The notes beneath the pieces are model-generated. The model was given only the letters and a program-made list of their open reading frames with translations. It was not told the origin of the DNA and ran no database searches. Positions 1 to 5,837 of a stretch of DNA of 9,832 nt are shown in pieces. The position numbers and the translations under genes were made by a program. The DNA lies in assembly GCA_021805485.1 (NCBI GenBank), contig JAJZFF010000626.1, positions 1 through 9,832 of the forward strand, read 5' to 3'. The DNA comes from Pseudomonadota bacterium. GTDB lineage: Bacteria; Pseudomonadota; Alphaproteobacteria; Acetobacterales; Acetobacteraceae. The stretch's first letter is position 1; each line of letters opens with the position of its first letter.

Positions 1-458
1 AGCCCGTCATCGCCGCCGGTGAGGTTGTTCCAGCGATAGGCGATGTAGAAGAATATCTGGCCGAAGGCGATGGTGATCATGGCGAAATAGACACCGCGCC
101 GGCGCACGAGCAGGCGGCCGAGCAGCGTGCCGAGAACGCCGCCGAGGAGCACGCCCGCCGCCGTCGCCAGCAGCGTGCTGGAGGTGACGTAGCGCAGCAT
201 CAAGCCGGTACCGTAGGCGCCGAGCCCGAACCAGGCGGCGTGGCCGAAACTCATCACGCCGGTGAAGCCGAGCAGGAAATTCAGCGCCATGGCGGCAAGT
301 CCGAGCACCAGCGCCCGCCCGGCGAGCTGGGTGTAGCCGCCGACGAAGGGCACCCAGAACGGCACCAGGATCAGCACCAGCCAGAGCGCCGCCAGCCCCA
401 GCCGCTGGCGCGAGAGGACCGGCGTCGTGGCGGCGCCCAGCGCCGTCGCCTCGCTCAC
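1..458 (-). CDS. livM: LivM-type branched-chain amino acid ABC transporter permease (partial, N-terminal part)
   Basis: Inner-membrane permease subunit of a HAAT-family ABC importer; it would pair with the LivH-type permease encoded just upstream. About 152 N-terminal residues are present and the rest lies beyond the left edge (the family is usually 300-350 or more residues). The reading starts with GTG at 458, overlapping the livH stop as GTGA, with a good ribosome-binding site (AGGAAGGG on the minus strand, 467-474) eight bases before it. Hydrophobic segments lie at about residues 20-39, 45-64 and 90-115. The LivM-family signature is visible at residues 59-82, running from LNFLLGFTG through SFGHAAWFGLGAY, followed by the RRRGVYFAMITIAFGQ block. 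The family is clear, but the substrate is inferred only from the family and could be another amino acid, an amide or a short organic acid. Confidence 0.93.
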   Translation of the reverse strand, partial: MSEATALGAATTPVLSRQRLGLAALWLVLILVPFWVPFVGGYTQLAGRALVLGLAAMALNFLLGFTGVMSFGHAAWFGLGAYGTGLMLRYVTSSTLLATAAGVLLGGVLGTLLGRLLVRRRGVYFAMITIAFGQIFFYIAYRWNNLTGGDDG

Positions 459-1324
459 GACATCATCCCTTCCTCGCCGAACAGCCCGCGCGGCCGTGCC
501 AGCAGCACCAGCGCCATGATCACGTAGATCACCGCGTCGGCCGCGGTCGGATAGAACACCGTCGTCACGGCGGCAGCGACCCCGATGAGCAGACCACCGA
601 ACAGCGTACCGGCAAGGCTGCCGACGCCGCCGACGATGATGGCGATGAAACTCGGCATCAGCAGACTGTCGCCCATGTTCGGGTTGAGGCCGATCTGCCC
701 TGCGGCGAGCACGCCGGCAAGGCCGGCGAGGAAGATGCCGACCGCGAAGTTCAGCGAGCGCAGCAGTTGGACATTGACGCCGAGGGCAGCGACCGTCTCG
801 AGATCGAGGATGCCCGCCCGGATGCGGATGCCGGCCCGCGAATAGCGCAGGAAGGCGAACAGCGCGCTCACCGCGACGAGAACGATCACCACCATGAAGA
901 CGCGATATCCGGTGATGAAGAACAGATCGGCGCTGAGTGGCTGCGCGATGCTCGTCGGCACCGCCAGCGGCAGGCCCTGCGTGCCCCAGACATAGCGACA
1001 CATATCCTGCAAGATGAACGCGAGCCCGAAGGTCAGCAACAGGCTGTAGACCGGATCCCGGCCATAGACGCGGCGGATCATGAGCCGCTCGACGATGATG
1101 CCGACGATGGCGGTGAGCAGCGGCGCCACCAGCAGCGCCGCCCAGAAGCCGATGAAGGGGATGAGCATATAGGCGAAATAGCCGCCCAGCGTGAGGAAGT
1201 TCGCGTGGGCGAAATTGATCACGTTGCTGAGGTTCAGAATCAGCGAGAGCCCCAGCGCCATCAGCACGTAGAAGGCGCCGACGATGAGGCCGTTGGTGAC
1301 GTTGAACAGAACCAGCTGGGTCAT
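455..1324 (-). CDS. livH: LivH-type branched-chain amino acid ABC transporter permease
   Basis: Inner-membrane permease of a HAAT-family importer, 289 residues, a normal length for LivH. The start is the ATG at 1324: it gives MTQLVLFNVTNGLIVGAFYV, a typical LivH beginning, whereas the 53 residues of open frame upstream are Arg-rich and lie inside the preceding gene in another frame. The family signature NLSNVINFAHANFLTLGGY is at residues 31-49. The cytoplasmic EAA-like coupling loop (DLETVAALGVN, about residues 172-182) should contact the ATPase, and is followed by the conserved LAGLAGVLAAGQIGLNPNMG block. Multiple hydrophobic segments span the whole length. The gene follows the binding-protein gene by 34 bases and overlaps livM by four, so the three are almost certainly co-transcribed. 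The exact ligand is not shown by the sequence. Confidence 0.95.
   Translation of the reverse strand: MTQLVLFNVTNGLIVGAFYVLMALGLSLILNLSNVINFAHANFLTLGGYFAYMLIPFIGFWAALLVAPLLTAIVGIIVERLMIRRVYGRDPVYSLLLTFGLAFILQDMCRYVWGTQGLPLAVPTSIAQPLSADLFFITGYRVFMVVIVLVAVSALFAFLRYSRAGIRIRAGILDLETVAALGVNVQLLRSLNFAVGIFLAGLAGVLAAGQIGLNPNMGDSLLMPSFIAIIVGGVGSLAGTLFGGLLIGVAAAVTTVFYPTAADAVIYVIMALVLLARPRGLFGEEGMMS
467..474 (-). promoter_or_regulatory. Ribosome binding site for livM
   Basis: AGGAAGGG on the minus strand, inside the end of livH, with eight bases before the GTG at 458. It supports the GTG start that overlaps the livH stop, and implies that livM translation does not depend only on coupling. Confidence 0.6.
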
Positions 1325-1358
1325 CGCACCGCTCGTTCGGCTGCCGCGTGCGGCGCGA

Positions 1359-2612
1359 TCACGCCGGATAGGCCATGTGGCAACCGGTATCGGCAACGGT
1401 GCCGGCGGCCGTCGGGCCCGGCACCATCTCATGCACGGTGAAGACATTGGCCGGATCGCCCTCCGGCGGGTGCGCCTCGCCAACGAAGACGTTGCTCATC
1501 AGCTGGTGGTCGCCGGCGCGGAAATAGATCTCGCCCGGCTGTAACGCGACCTCGGGCGGCAGGCGCAGATCCTCGAGCGCGCGCGCCATCGCTGGCCCGG
1601 CGAGGGACTTCGCCCGCTCAGCAGCCAGCTTCACCGCGTGCACCGAGAGATAGCCGAACCAGTGTCGGGCCGCAGCGGGCTTGCCGGTGGCGGCGCGGAT
1701 GGCAGCGACGAAGCGTGCCACCTCCGGAACATTGGGCTGGTTCCACCACCATTCCATGGTCCACCAGCCGATCTGCGCCTCCTTCGGCACCGCCTGGATG
1801 ATCTGCAACTCGTAGAGCGAGCCGCCGACCGCCATGTTCTTCTGCAGGCCGAACTGGACGAACTGCTTCAGGCTGTTGACCTGGTCCAGTCCGCCCATGG
1901 TGTTGATCAGCACCTGCGGCCCATAGGCCTTGGCCTTGATGAGGGAGGCGGAATAGTCCGCCGTGCCCAGCGGCAGCAGATCGCCGGTATAGGTGCCGCC
2001 GTGCGCGGTCAGCCGCTTGACGAAGGCGGCCTGCACCGAATGGCCATAGGCGTAGTCCGGCGTGATGAAGAACCATTTCTTGCCGTAGGTCTGCACCAGC
2101 GTGTCGGTGATGGCGGCCGCGTCCATGGTTGTCGTGTTGCAGACGCGGAACACGTTCCACTTGCAGTCCTTGCCGGTGATCGGGTCGGTATGGCCGCCGC
2201 AGACGATGTGGAAGACCTTCTTCTCGTTCGTCACCTGCGAGATGGCGTAGGCGATGGCGGAATTCACGTCGGCGAAAATGACATCCACCCGGTCGCGGTC
2301 GATGAGCTTGCGTGCCTTCTGCACGCCGGTACCGACATCGTTGGCGGAATCCTCGACCAGCAATTGCAGCTCGCGGCCGAGCACACCGCCCGCTTTGTTG
2401 ATTTCCGCCACCGCGAGTTTGGCGCCCTCGACCTCGCTGACCGCGAGGGTGGCGTAGACGCCGGTCAGCGGATCGATCATGCCGATGCGCACTGGCTGCT
2501 CGCCGCGCGCGCTGAGCAGATAGGGCGCGGTGACTTGCAGCGCACCGACCGCGGCGCCGGCACCGACCAAGCCGCGACGCGATAATCCCCGCGCGGAGCC
2601 GCCCTGTCTCAT
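1359..2612 (-). CDS. Tat-exported HAAT-family ABC transporter substrate-binding protein
   Basis: Periplasmic ligand-binding subunit (Peripla_BP_6 / LivK-like fold), 417 residues, delivering substrate to the LivH/LivM-type permeases encoded downstream. The ATG at 2612 was chosen because AGGGGGG lies seven bases upstream and because it produces a proper signal peptide; the open frame continues to 3383, but only antisense to argH. Residues 9-35 form a twin-arginine signal (SRRGLVG with Arg12-Arg13, then an Ala/Gly/Val/Leu stretch, cleavage perhaps near 29-35). The mature part opens with VRIGMIDPLTGVYATLA, the classical first strand and ligand loop of the family, then EGAKLAVAEINKAGGVLGR and the hinge-region pattern FITPDYAYGHSVQAAF. 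A Trp-rich WWTMEWWWNQPNVP block lies in the C-terminal lobe. Close LivK proteins are shorter (about 370), so this belongs to a longer branch, and the ligand may be a branched-chain amino acid, an amide or an aromatic acid. I give no gene symbol for that reason. Confidence 0.92.
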   Translation of the reverse strand: MRQGGSARGLSRRGLVGAGAAVGALQVTAPYLLSARGEQPVRIGMIDPLTGVYATLAVSEVEGAKLAVAEINKAGGVLGRELQLLVEDSANDVGTGVQKARKLIDRDRVDVIFADVNSAIAYAISQVTNEKKVFHIVCGGHTDPITGKDCKWNVFRVCNTTTMDAAAITDTLVQTYGKKWFFITPDYAYGHSVQAAFVKRLTAHGGTYTGDLLPLGTADYSASLIKAKAYGPQVLINTMGGLDQVNSLKQFVQFGLQKNMAVGGSLYELQIIQAVPKEAQIGWWTMEWWWNQPNVPEVARFVAAIRAATGKPAAARHWFGYLSVHAVKLAAERAKSLAGPAMARALEDLRLPPEVALQPGEIYFRAGDHQLMSNVFVGEAHPPEGDPANVFTVHEMVPGPTAAGTVADTGCHMAYPA

Positions 2613-2619
2613 GGCTCGT

Positions 2620-2626
2620 CCCCCCT
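2620..2626 (-). promoter_or_regulatory. Ribosome binding site for the substrate-binding protein
   Basis: AGGGGGG on the minus strand, with seven bases before the ATG at 2612. It decides the start of this gene within a very long open frame. Confidence 0.65.
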
Positions 2627-2800
2627 GTATGTCCGGCGGCCCGCGGGGGGAGAAACGACCCTCCGTGGGACGCTCATTCTGATTGACGGGAATCCTACAC
2701 GAAGCCGGAGCTGGCGCGCGACAGCATTCTTTCGTCCGAGGACGGGTTTCGCCCGCCCCGGCTTTCGTTCGTCCCGTTGGCGCGGTCCGGCATGGTTTGC

Positions 2801-2843
2801 GCGCCGGACGCGGCGCCGCTAGCGTGCGCCGCGTCCGGGGCGC
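2801..2843 (+). repeat. Strong GC hairpin in the argH leader
   Basis: A perfect 13-base inverted repeat: CCGGACGCGGCGC at 2804-2816 and its complement GCGCCGCGTCCGG at 2826-2838, separated by nine bases. The stem can continue inward by two pairs (2817-2818 with 2823-2824, one bulged T, loop CTAG) and outward by three (2801-2803 with 2841-2843, two bulged G). It ends 16-21 bases before the argH ATG. No T-run follows, so it is not an ordinary intrinsic terminator. The pairing is read directly; any regulatory role is inference. Confidence 0.75.
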
Positions 2844-2859
2844 ACGCCGGCGCCCGCTC

Positions 2860-4296
2860 ATGGCCGGAACTTCACACGTGACCGATCCAACCCCCGCCGA
2901 GACCCAGCCCGAACCGGCCGCCAACCTGCAATGGGGCGGGCGCTTTGCCGCCGGTCCGGCGGCGGTGATGCAGCGCATCAATGCCTCCATCGGCTTCGAC
3001 CGAAGGCTCTGGCGCCAGGACATCACTGCCTCGCGCGCGCACGCCGCGATGCTGGCCGCGCGTGGCATCATCGGCGCCGAGGATGCCGCCGCCATCGCCG
3101 ACGGGCTCGGCGCGATCGCAGCCGAAATCGAGTCCGGGACCTTCGTCTTCAGCGAGGCGCTCGAGGACATCCACATGAACGTCGAGGCGCGGCTGGCCGA
3201 GCGCATCGGCGAGGCCGGCAAGCGCCTGCATACCGCGCGCAGCCGCAACGACCAGGTGGCGACGGATTTCCGCCTCTGGGTGCGCGAGGCGATCGATGGG
3301 CTCGATGCCCAGCTCGGCGGGCTGATGCGCGCGCTCGCCGCCCGCGCCGCCGAGCACGCCGCCGACCCGATGCCCGGCTTCACCCACCTGCAGACCGCTC
3401 AGCCGGTGACCTTCGGCCACCATCTGCTGGCCTATGTCGAGATGCTGTCGCGCGACCGCGGCCGCCTCGCCGATGCGCGGACCCGGCTCAACGAATGCCC
3501 GCTCGGCGCCGCCGCGCTGGCCGGCACCTCCTTCCCGATCGACCGCGAGGCCACCGCCGCCGCCCTCGGCTTCGCCCGGCCGATGGCCAATTCGATCGAC
3601 GCGGTCTCGGACCGGGACTTCGCCCTCGAATTCCTCGCCGCCGGCGCCATCTCGGCGATGCATCTCTCGCGCCTCGCCGAGGAGATCGTGATCTGGTGCA
3701 GCGCGCCCTACCGCTTCGTCACGCTGTCGGATGCCTTCACCACCGGCTCCTCGATCATGCCGCAGAAGCGCAATCCGGACGCGGCCGAGCTGGTGCGGGC
3801 CAAGACCGGACGCATGGCCGGGGCTCTGGTCGGGCTGCTCACGGTGATGAAGGGCCTGCCGCTGGCCTATGCCAAGGACATGCAGGAGGACAAGGAGCCG
3901 GTGTTCGACGCCGCCGATGCCTGGTCGCTCGCGCTCGCCGCCATGGCGGGGATGGTGCGCGATCTCCGTCCCGATGCCGCGCGCCTGGCGGCGTTCGCCG
4001 GCGCCGGCTTCGCCACCGCGACGGACCTGGCTGATTTCCTGGTGCGCGAGCTGAAACTGCCGTTCCGCACCGCGCACCACGTCACCGGCCGGCTGGTGGC
4101 GCGGGCGGAGGCGAAGGGGGTCGATCTCGCGGCGCTGAGCCTGGCCGAGATGCAGGCCGAGGAGCCGCGGCTCACCGAGGCGGTCTATTCCGTGCTCTCG
4201 GTCGCGGCCTCGATCGCCTCGCGTACGAGCTTCGGCGGTACCGCCCCGGCGAATGTCGCGGCCCAGGCGGCGCGCTGGCTGGCGAGACTGGCATGA
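2860..4296 (+). CDS. argH: Argininosuccinate lyase
   Basis: Cytoplasmic enzyme of the aspartase/fumarase superfamily; it splits argininosuccinate into arginine and fumarate, the last step of arginine synthesis, and works as a homotetramer. It is 478 residues from the ATG at 2860 (family about 460-480). Diagnostic elements are the N-terminal [11 protein letters not shown] (residues 24-34), the [14 protein letters not shown] block, [14 protein letters not shown] at residues 174-187 (His176 is the general-acid/base histidine of the family) and the fumarate lyase signature [11 protein letters not shown] at 296-306 containing the catalytic serine. These are followed by GRMAGALVG and [15 protein letters not shown]. 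The start is uncertain: the ATG at 2860 has no clear ribosome-binding site, whereas the in-frame GTG at 2878 has GGAA eight bases before it and would give a protein beginning MTDPTPAE, like many homologues. The stop overlaps the next gene as ATGA. Confidence 0.97.
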   Translation: MAGTSHVTDPTPAETQPEPAANLQWGGRFAAGPAAVMQRINASIGFDRRLWRQDITASRAHAAMLAARGIIGAEDAAAIADGLGAIAAEIESGTFVFSEALEDIHMNVEARLAERIGEAGKRLHTARSRNDQVATDFRLWVREAIDGLDAQLGGLMRALAARAAEHAADPMPGFTHLQTAQPVTFGHHLLAYVEMLSRDRGRLADARTRLNECPLGAAALAGTSFPIDREATAAALGFARPMANSIDAVSDRDFALEFLAAGAISAMHLSRLAEEIVIWCSAPYRFVTLSDAFTTGSSIMPQKRNPDAAELVRAKTGRMAGALVGLLTVMKGLPLAYAKDMQEDKEPVFDAADAWSLALAAMAGMVRDLRPDAARLAAFAGAGFATATDLADFLVRELKLPFRTAHHVTGRLVARAEAKGVDLAALSLAEMQAEEPRLTEAVYSVLSVAASIASRTSFGGTAPANVAAQAARWLARLA

Positions 4297-4421
4297 CGCG
4301 TCTGGTCGCCGCCGTGGCGCTCGCGGTGCTGGCGCTCGCCGCCTGCGGCAAGATCGGCAGCCCCCAGCCGCCCGGGCCGGCCGACAAGATCACCTACCCG
4401 AAGGCCTACCCGTCACAGTAA
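4293..4421 (+). CDS. lptM: LptM-like small lipoprotein
   Basis: A 42-residue lipoprotein whose ATG overlaps the argH stop (ATGA). It has Arg3, a hydrophobic stretch ([12 protein letters not shown]) and the lipobox LAAC with the lipid-bearing Cys at residue 17, directly followed by [11 protein letters not shown]. This matches the short LptM/YifL family pattern of a signal peptide, C-G-x-x-G, then a Pro-rich tail. Enterobacterial LptM is an outer-membrane lipoprotein that helps the LPS translocon protein LptD to mature; in many proteobacteria the gene sits next to lysA or dapF, as here. Differences are Ile-Gly-Ser where Lys-Gly-Pro is usual and a very short tail ending TYPKAYPSQ. The processed product would be only 26 residues. 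Family membership is likely from motif plus position; the LptD role is inferred from enterobacteria. Confidence 0.82.
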   Translation: MTRLVAAVALAVLALAACGKIGSPQPPGPADKITYPKAYPSQ

Positions 4422-4481
4422 TCCGGCTCAAAAATCGGGGTGGGAATAGGCAGATCCGATGCGCGCGCCTACCTTCACGTG

Positions 4482-5837
4482 ATGGCCGCCTTCGCACCGC
4501 TCCCCGCCGACGCCGGGGACCCCAGCTTCGCCGACCTCATCGCCGCCCGCCCGCATCTGGCGCTGCACGCGCATGACGGGCTGGTGATGGACGCAGTGCC
4601 GCTCGCCGCGATCGCCGATGCCGTGGGAACCCCCTGCTTCGTCTATTCCGCCGCCACCATCCGCCGCCGCTACGCGGCGCTGGCCGACGCGCTGAACCGG
4701 GCCGGGCTGGATGCGCACATCCACTACGCAGTGAAGGCCAACGACCATCTCGCCGTGCTCGCTCTCATCGCGCGCGAGGGCGGCGGCGCCGACGTGGTCA
4801 GCCTCGGGGAGCTTGCCCGCGCCGTGGAAGGCGGCATTTCCCCCGCGCGCATCGTCTATTCCGGCGTCGGCAAGACGCAAGCCGAACTCGCCGACGCGCT
4901 CGCCCGCGGCATCGGCCAGATCAATGTCGAAAGCGCCGAGGAGCTGGACATGATCTCGGCGCTGGCCGCCGCCGGCGGCTGGCGGGCGCGGGTGGCGCTG
5001 CGGGTCAACCCGGACGTCGATGCCGGCACGCATCCCAAGATCACCACCGGCCTGGCCGAGAACAAGTTCGGCATCCCATACGCCGCGGCGGCCGCGCTCT
5101 ATGCCCGCGCCGCGCGTCTGCCCGCGATCGAGCCGGTCGGGGTCGCGGTGCATATCGGCAGTCAGATCACCGCCATGGCGCCGTTCCGCGCCGCATATGG
5201 CCGCATCGCCGAGCTGGTCCGCGCGCTGCGCGGCGCCGGCCTGCCGGTCGAGCGGGTGGATTGCGGCGGCGGGCTCGGCATCACCTATCGCGACGAGATC
5301 GCGCCGCCGCCGGACGCCCTGGCCGGCGTTCTGCGCGCGACGCTGGGCGGGCTGGGCGTGCGCCTGATCGTCGAGCCGGGGCGCTGGCTGGTCGCGCCCG
5401 CGGGGGTACTGCTCGCCTCCGTGGTGCTGGTGAAACAGGCCGCACCGCGCCGCTTCGTGGTGCTGGACGCGGGCATGAACGACCTGCTTCGCCCCGCCCT
5501 CTACGACGCCTGGCACGGCATCGTGCCGCTCGCCGCCGCCGATGCGGTTGCGCCGCTTTCGCCCGCCGAGGTCGTCGGGCCGGTCTGCGAGAGCGCCGAT
5601 GTCTTCGCCCGTGCCCGCGCCCTGCCGGCGTTGGCGCCGGGCGCGCGGGTGGCGATCCTCGATGCGGGGGCGTATGGTGCGGTGATGAGCTCCACCTACA
5701 ACGCCCGTCCGCCGGCGGCGCAGGTGATGGTCGAGGGGTCGCGCTGGCACGTGATCCGACCGCGTCCGCCGCTCACGGCGCTGTGGCGCGACGAGATCGT
5801 GCCGCCGTTCCTCGCCGGTCGGACTGGCCGCGAATGA
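4482..5837 (+). CDS. lysA: Diaminopimelate decarboxylase
   Basis: PLP-dependent fold-III (alanine-racemase-like) enzyme that decarboxylates meso-diaminopimelate to L-lysine, the last step of lysine synthesis; cytoplasmic dimer. It is 451 residues from the ATG at 4482. Key residues are the PLP Schiff-base lysine K85 in HYAVKANDH, HIGSQI at 224-229, the Gly-rich phosphate loop CGGGLGI at 261-267, EPGR at 298-301, Cys369 in GPVCESADV (from the partner subunit in the active site) and the C-terminal DAGAYGAVMSSTYN. The open frame reaches back to a GTG at 4440, and GTG 4479 is also possible; none has a strong ribosome-binding site. I chose the ATG because it is closer to the family length, although 451 is still longer than the usual 415-430 owing to an N-terminal extension (PSFADLIAARPHLALHAHDG). 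It lies 60 bases after the lipoprotein gene and overlaps the next gene by four bases. Confidence 0.97.
   Translation: MAAFAPLPADAGDPSFADLIAARPHLALHAHDGLVMDAVPLAAIADAVGTPCFVYSAATIRRRYAALADALNRAGLDAHIHYAVKANDHLAVLALIAREGGGADVVSLGELARAVEGGISPARIVYSGVGKTQAELADALARGIGQINVESAEELDMISALAAAGGWRARVALRVNPDVDAGTHPKITTGLAENKFGIPYAAAAALYARAARLPAIEPVGVAVHIGSQITAMAPFRAAYGRIAELVRALRGAGLPVERVDCGGGLGITYRDEIAPPPDALAGVLRATLGGLGVRLIVEPGRWLVAPAGVLLASVVLVKQAAPRRFVVLDAGMNDLLRPALYDAWHGIVPLAAADAVAPLSPAEVVGPVCESADVFARARALPALAPGARVAILDAGAYGAVMSSTYNARPPAAQVMVEGSRWHVIRPRPPLTALWRDEIVPPFLAGRTGRE

Larger units (their letters stand above)
2613..2859. other. Divergent intergenic region between the binding-protein gene and argH
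   Basis: 247 bases that must hold the promoters of both the leftward transporter unit and the rightward argH unit. I see no convincing pair of -35 and -10 boxes. A TTGACG at 2683-2688 resembles a -35 box, but nothing like TATAAT lies 16-18 bases downstream. The argH-proximal half is rich in short inverted repeats, the largest given as its own entry. Confidence 0.5.

Noticed and set aside
1343..1354. GCCGC/GCGGC hairpin between the binding-protein gene and livH
   Set aside because: The loop would be only two bases (or the stem four pairs), too small to call an mRNA-stabilising structure with confidence.
1638..2585. Plus-strand open frame of 315 codons opposite the binding-protein gene
   Set aside because: The minus strand shows a Tat signal, ribosome-binding site and family motifs; the plus frame shows none.
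2613..3383. N-terminal extension of the binding-protein frame to 3383
   Set aside because: The extension lies opposite argH, is low-complexity Arg/Ala/Ser, and would bury the Tat signal; the ATG at 2612 has a strong ribosome-binding site.
2872..4080. Antisense open frame of 402 codons opposite argH
   Set aside because: The plus strand encodes argininosuccinate lyase with all signatures; the antisense frame is a composition artefact.
4428..5750. Antisense open frame of 440 codons opposite lysA
   Set aside because: The plus strand encodes a complete diaminopimelate decarboxylase; the antisense product is His/Arg/Gly-rich and has no domain.
5261..5833. N-terminal extension of the TIGR02302 frame upstream into lysA
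   Set aside because: It overlaps the C-terminal third of lysA in another frame and is Arg-rich without motifs; the ATG at 5834 gives the normal family start and a 4-base overlap.
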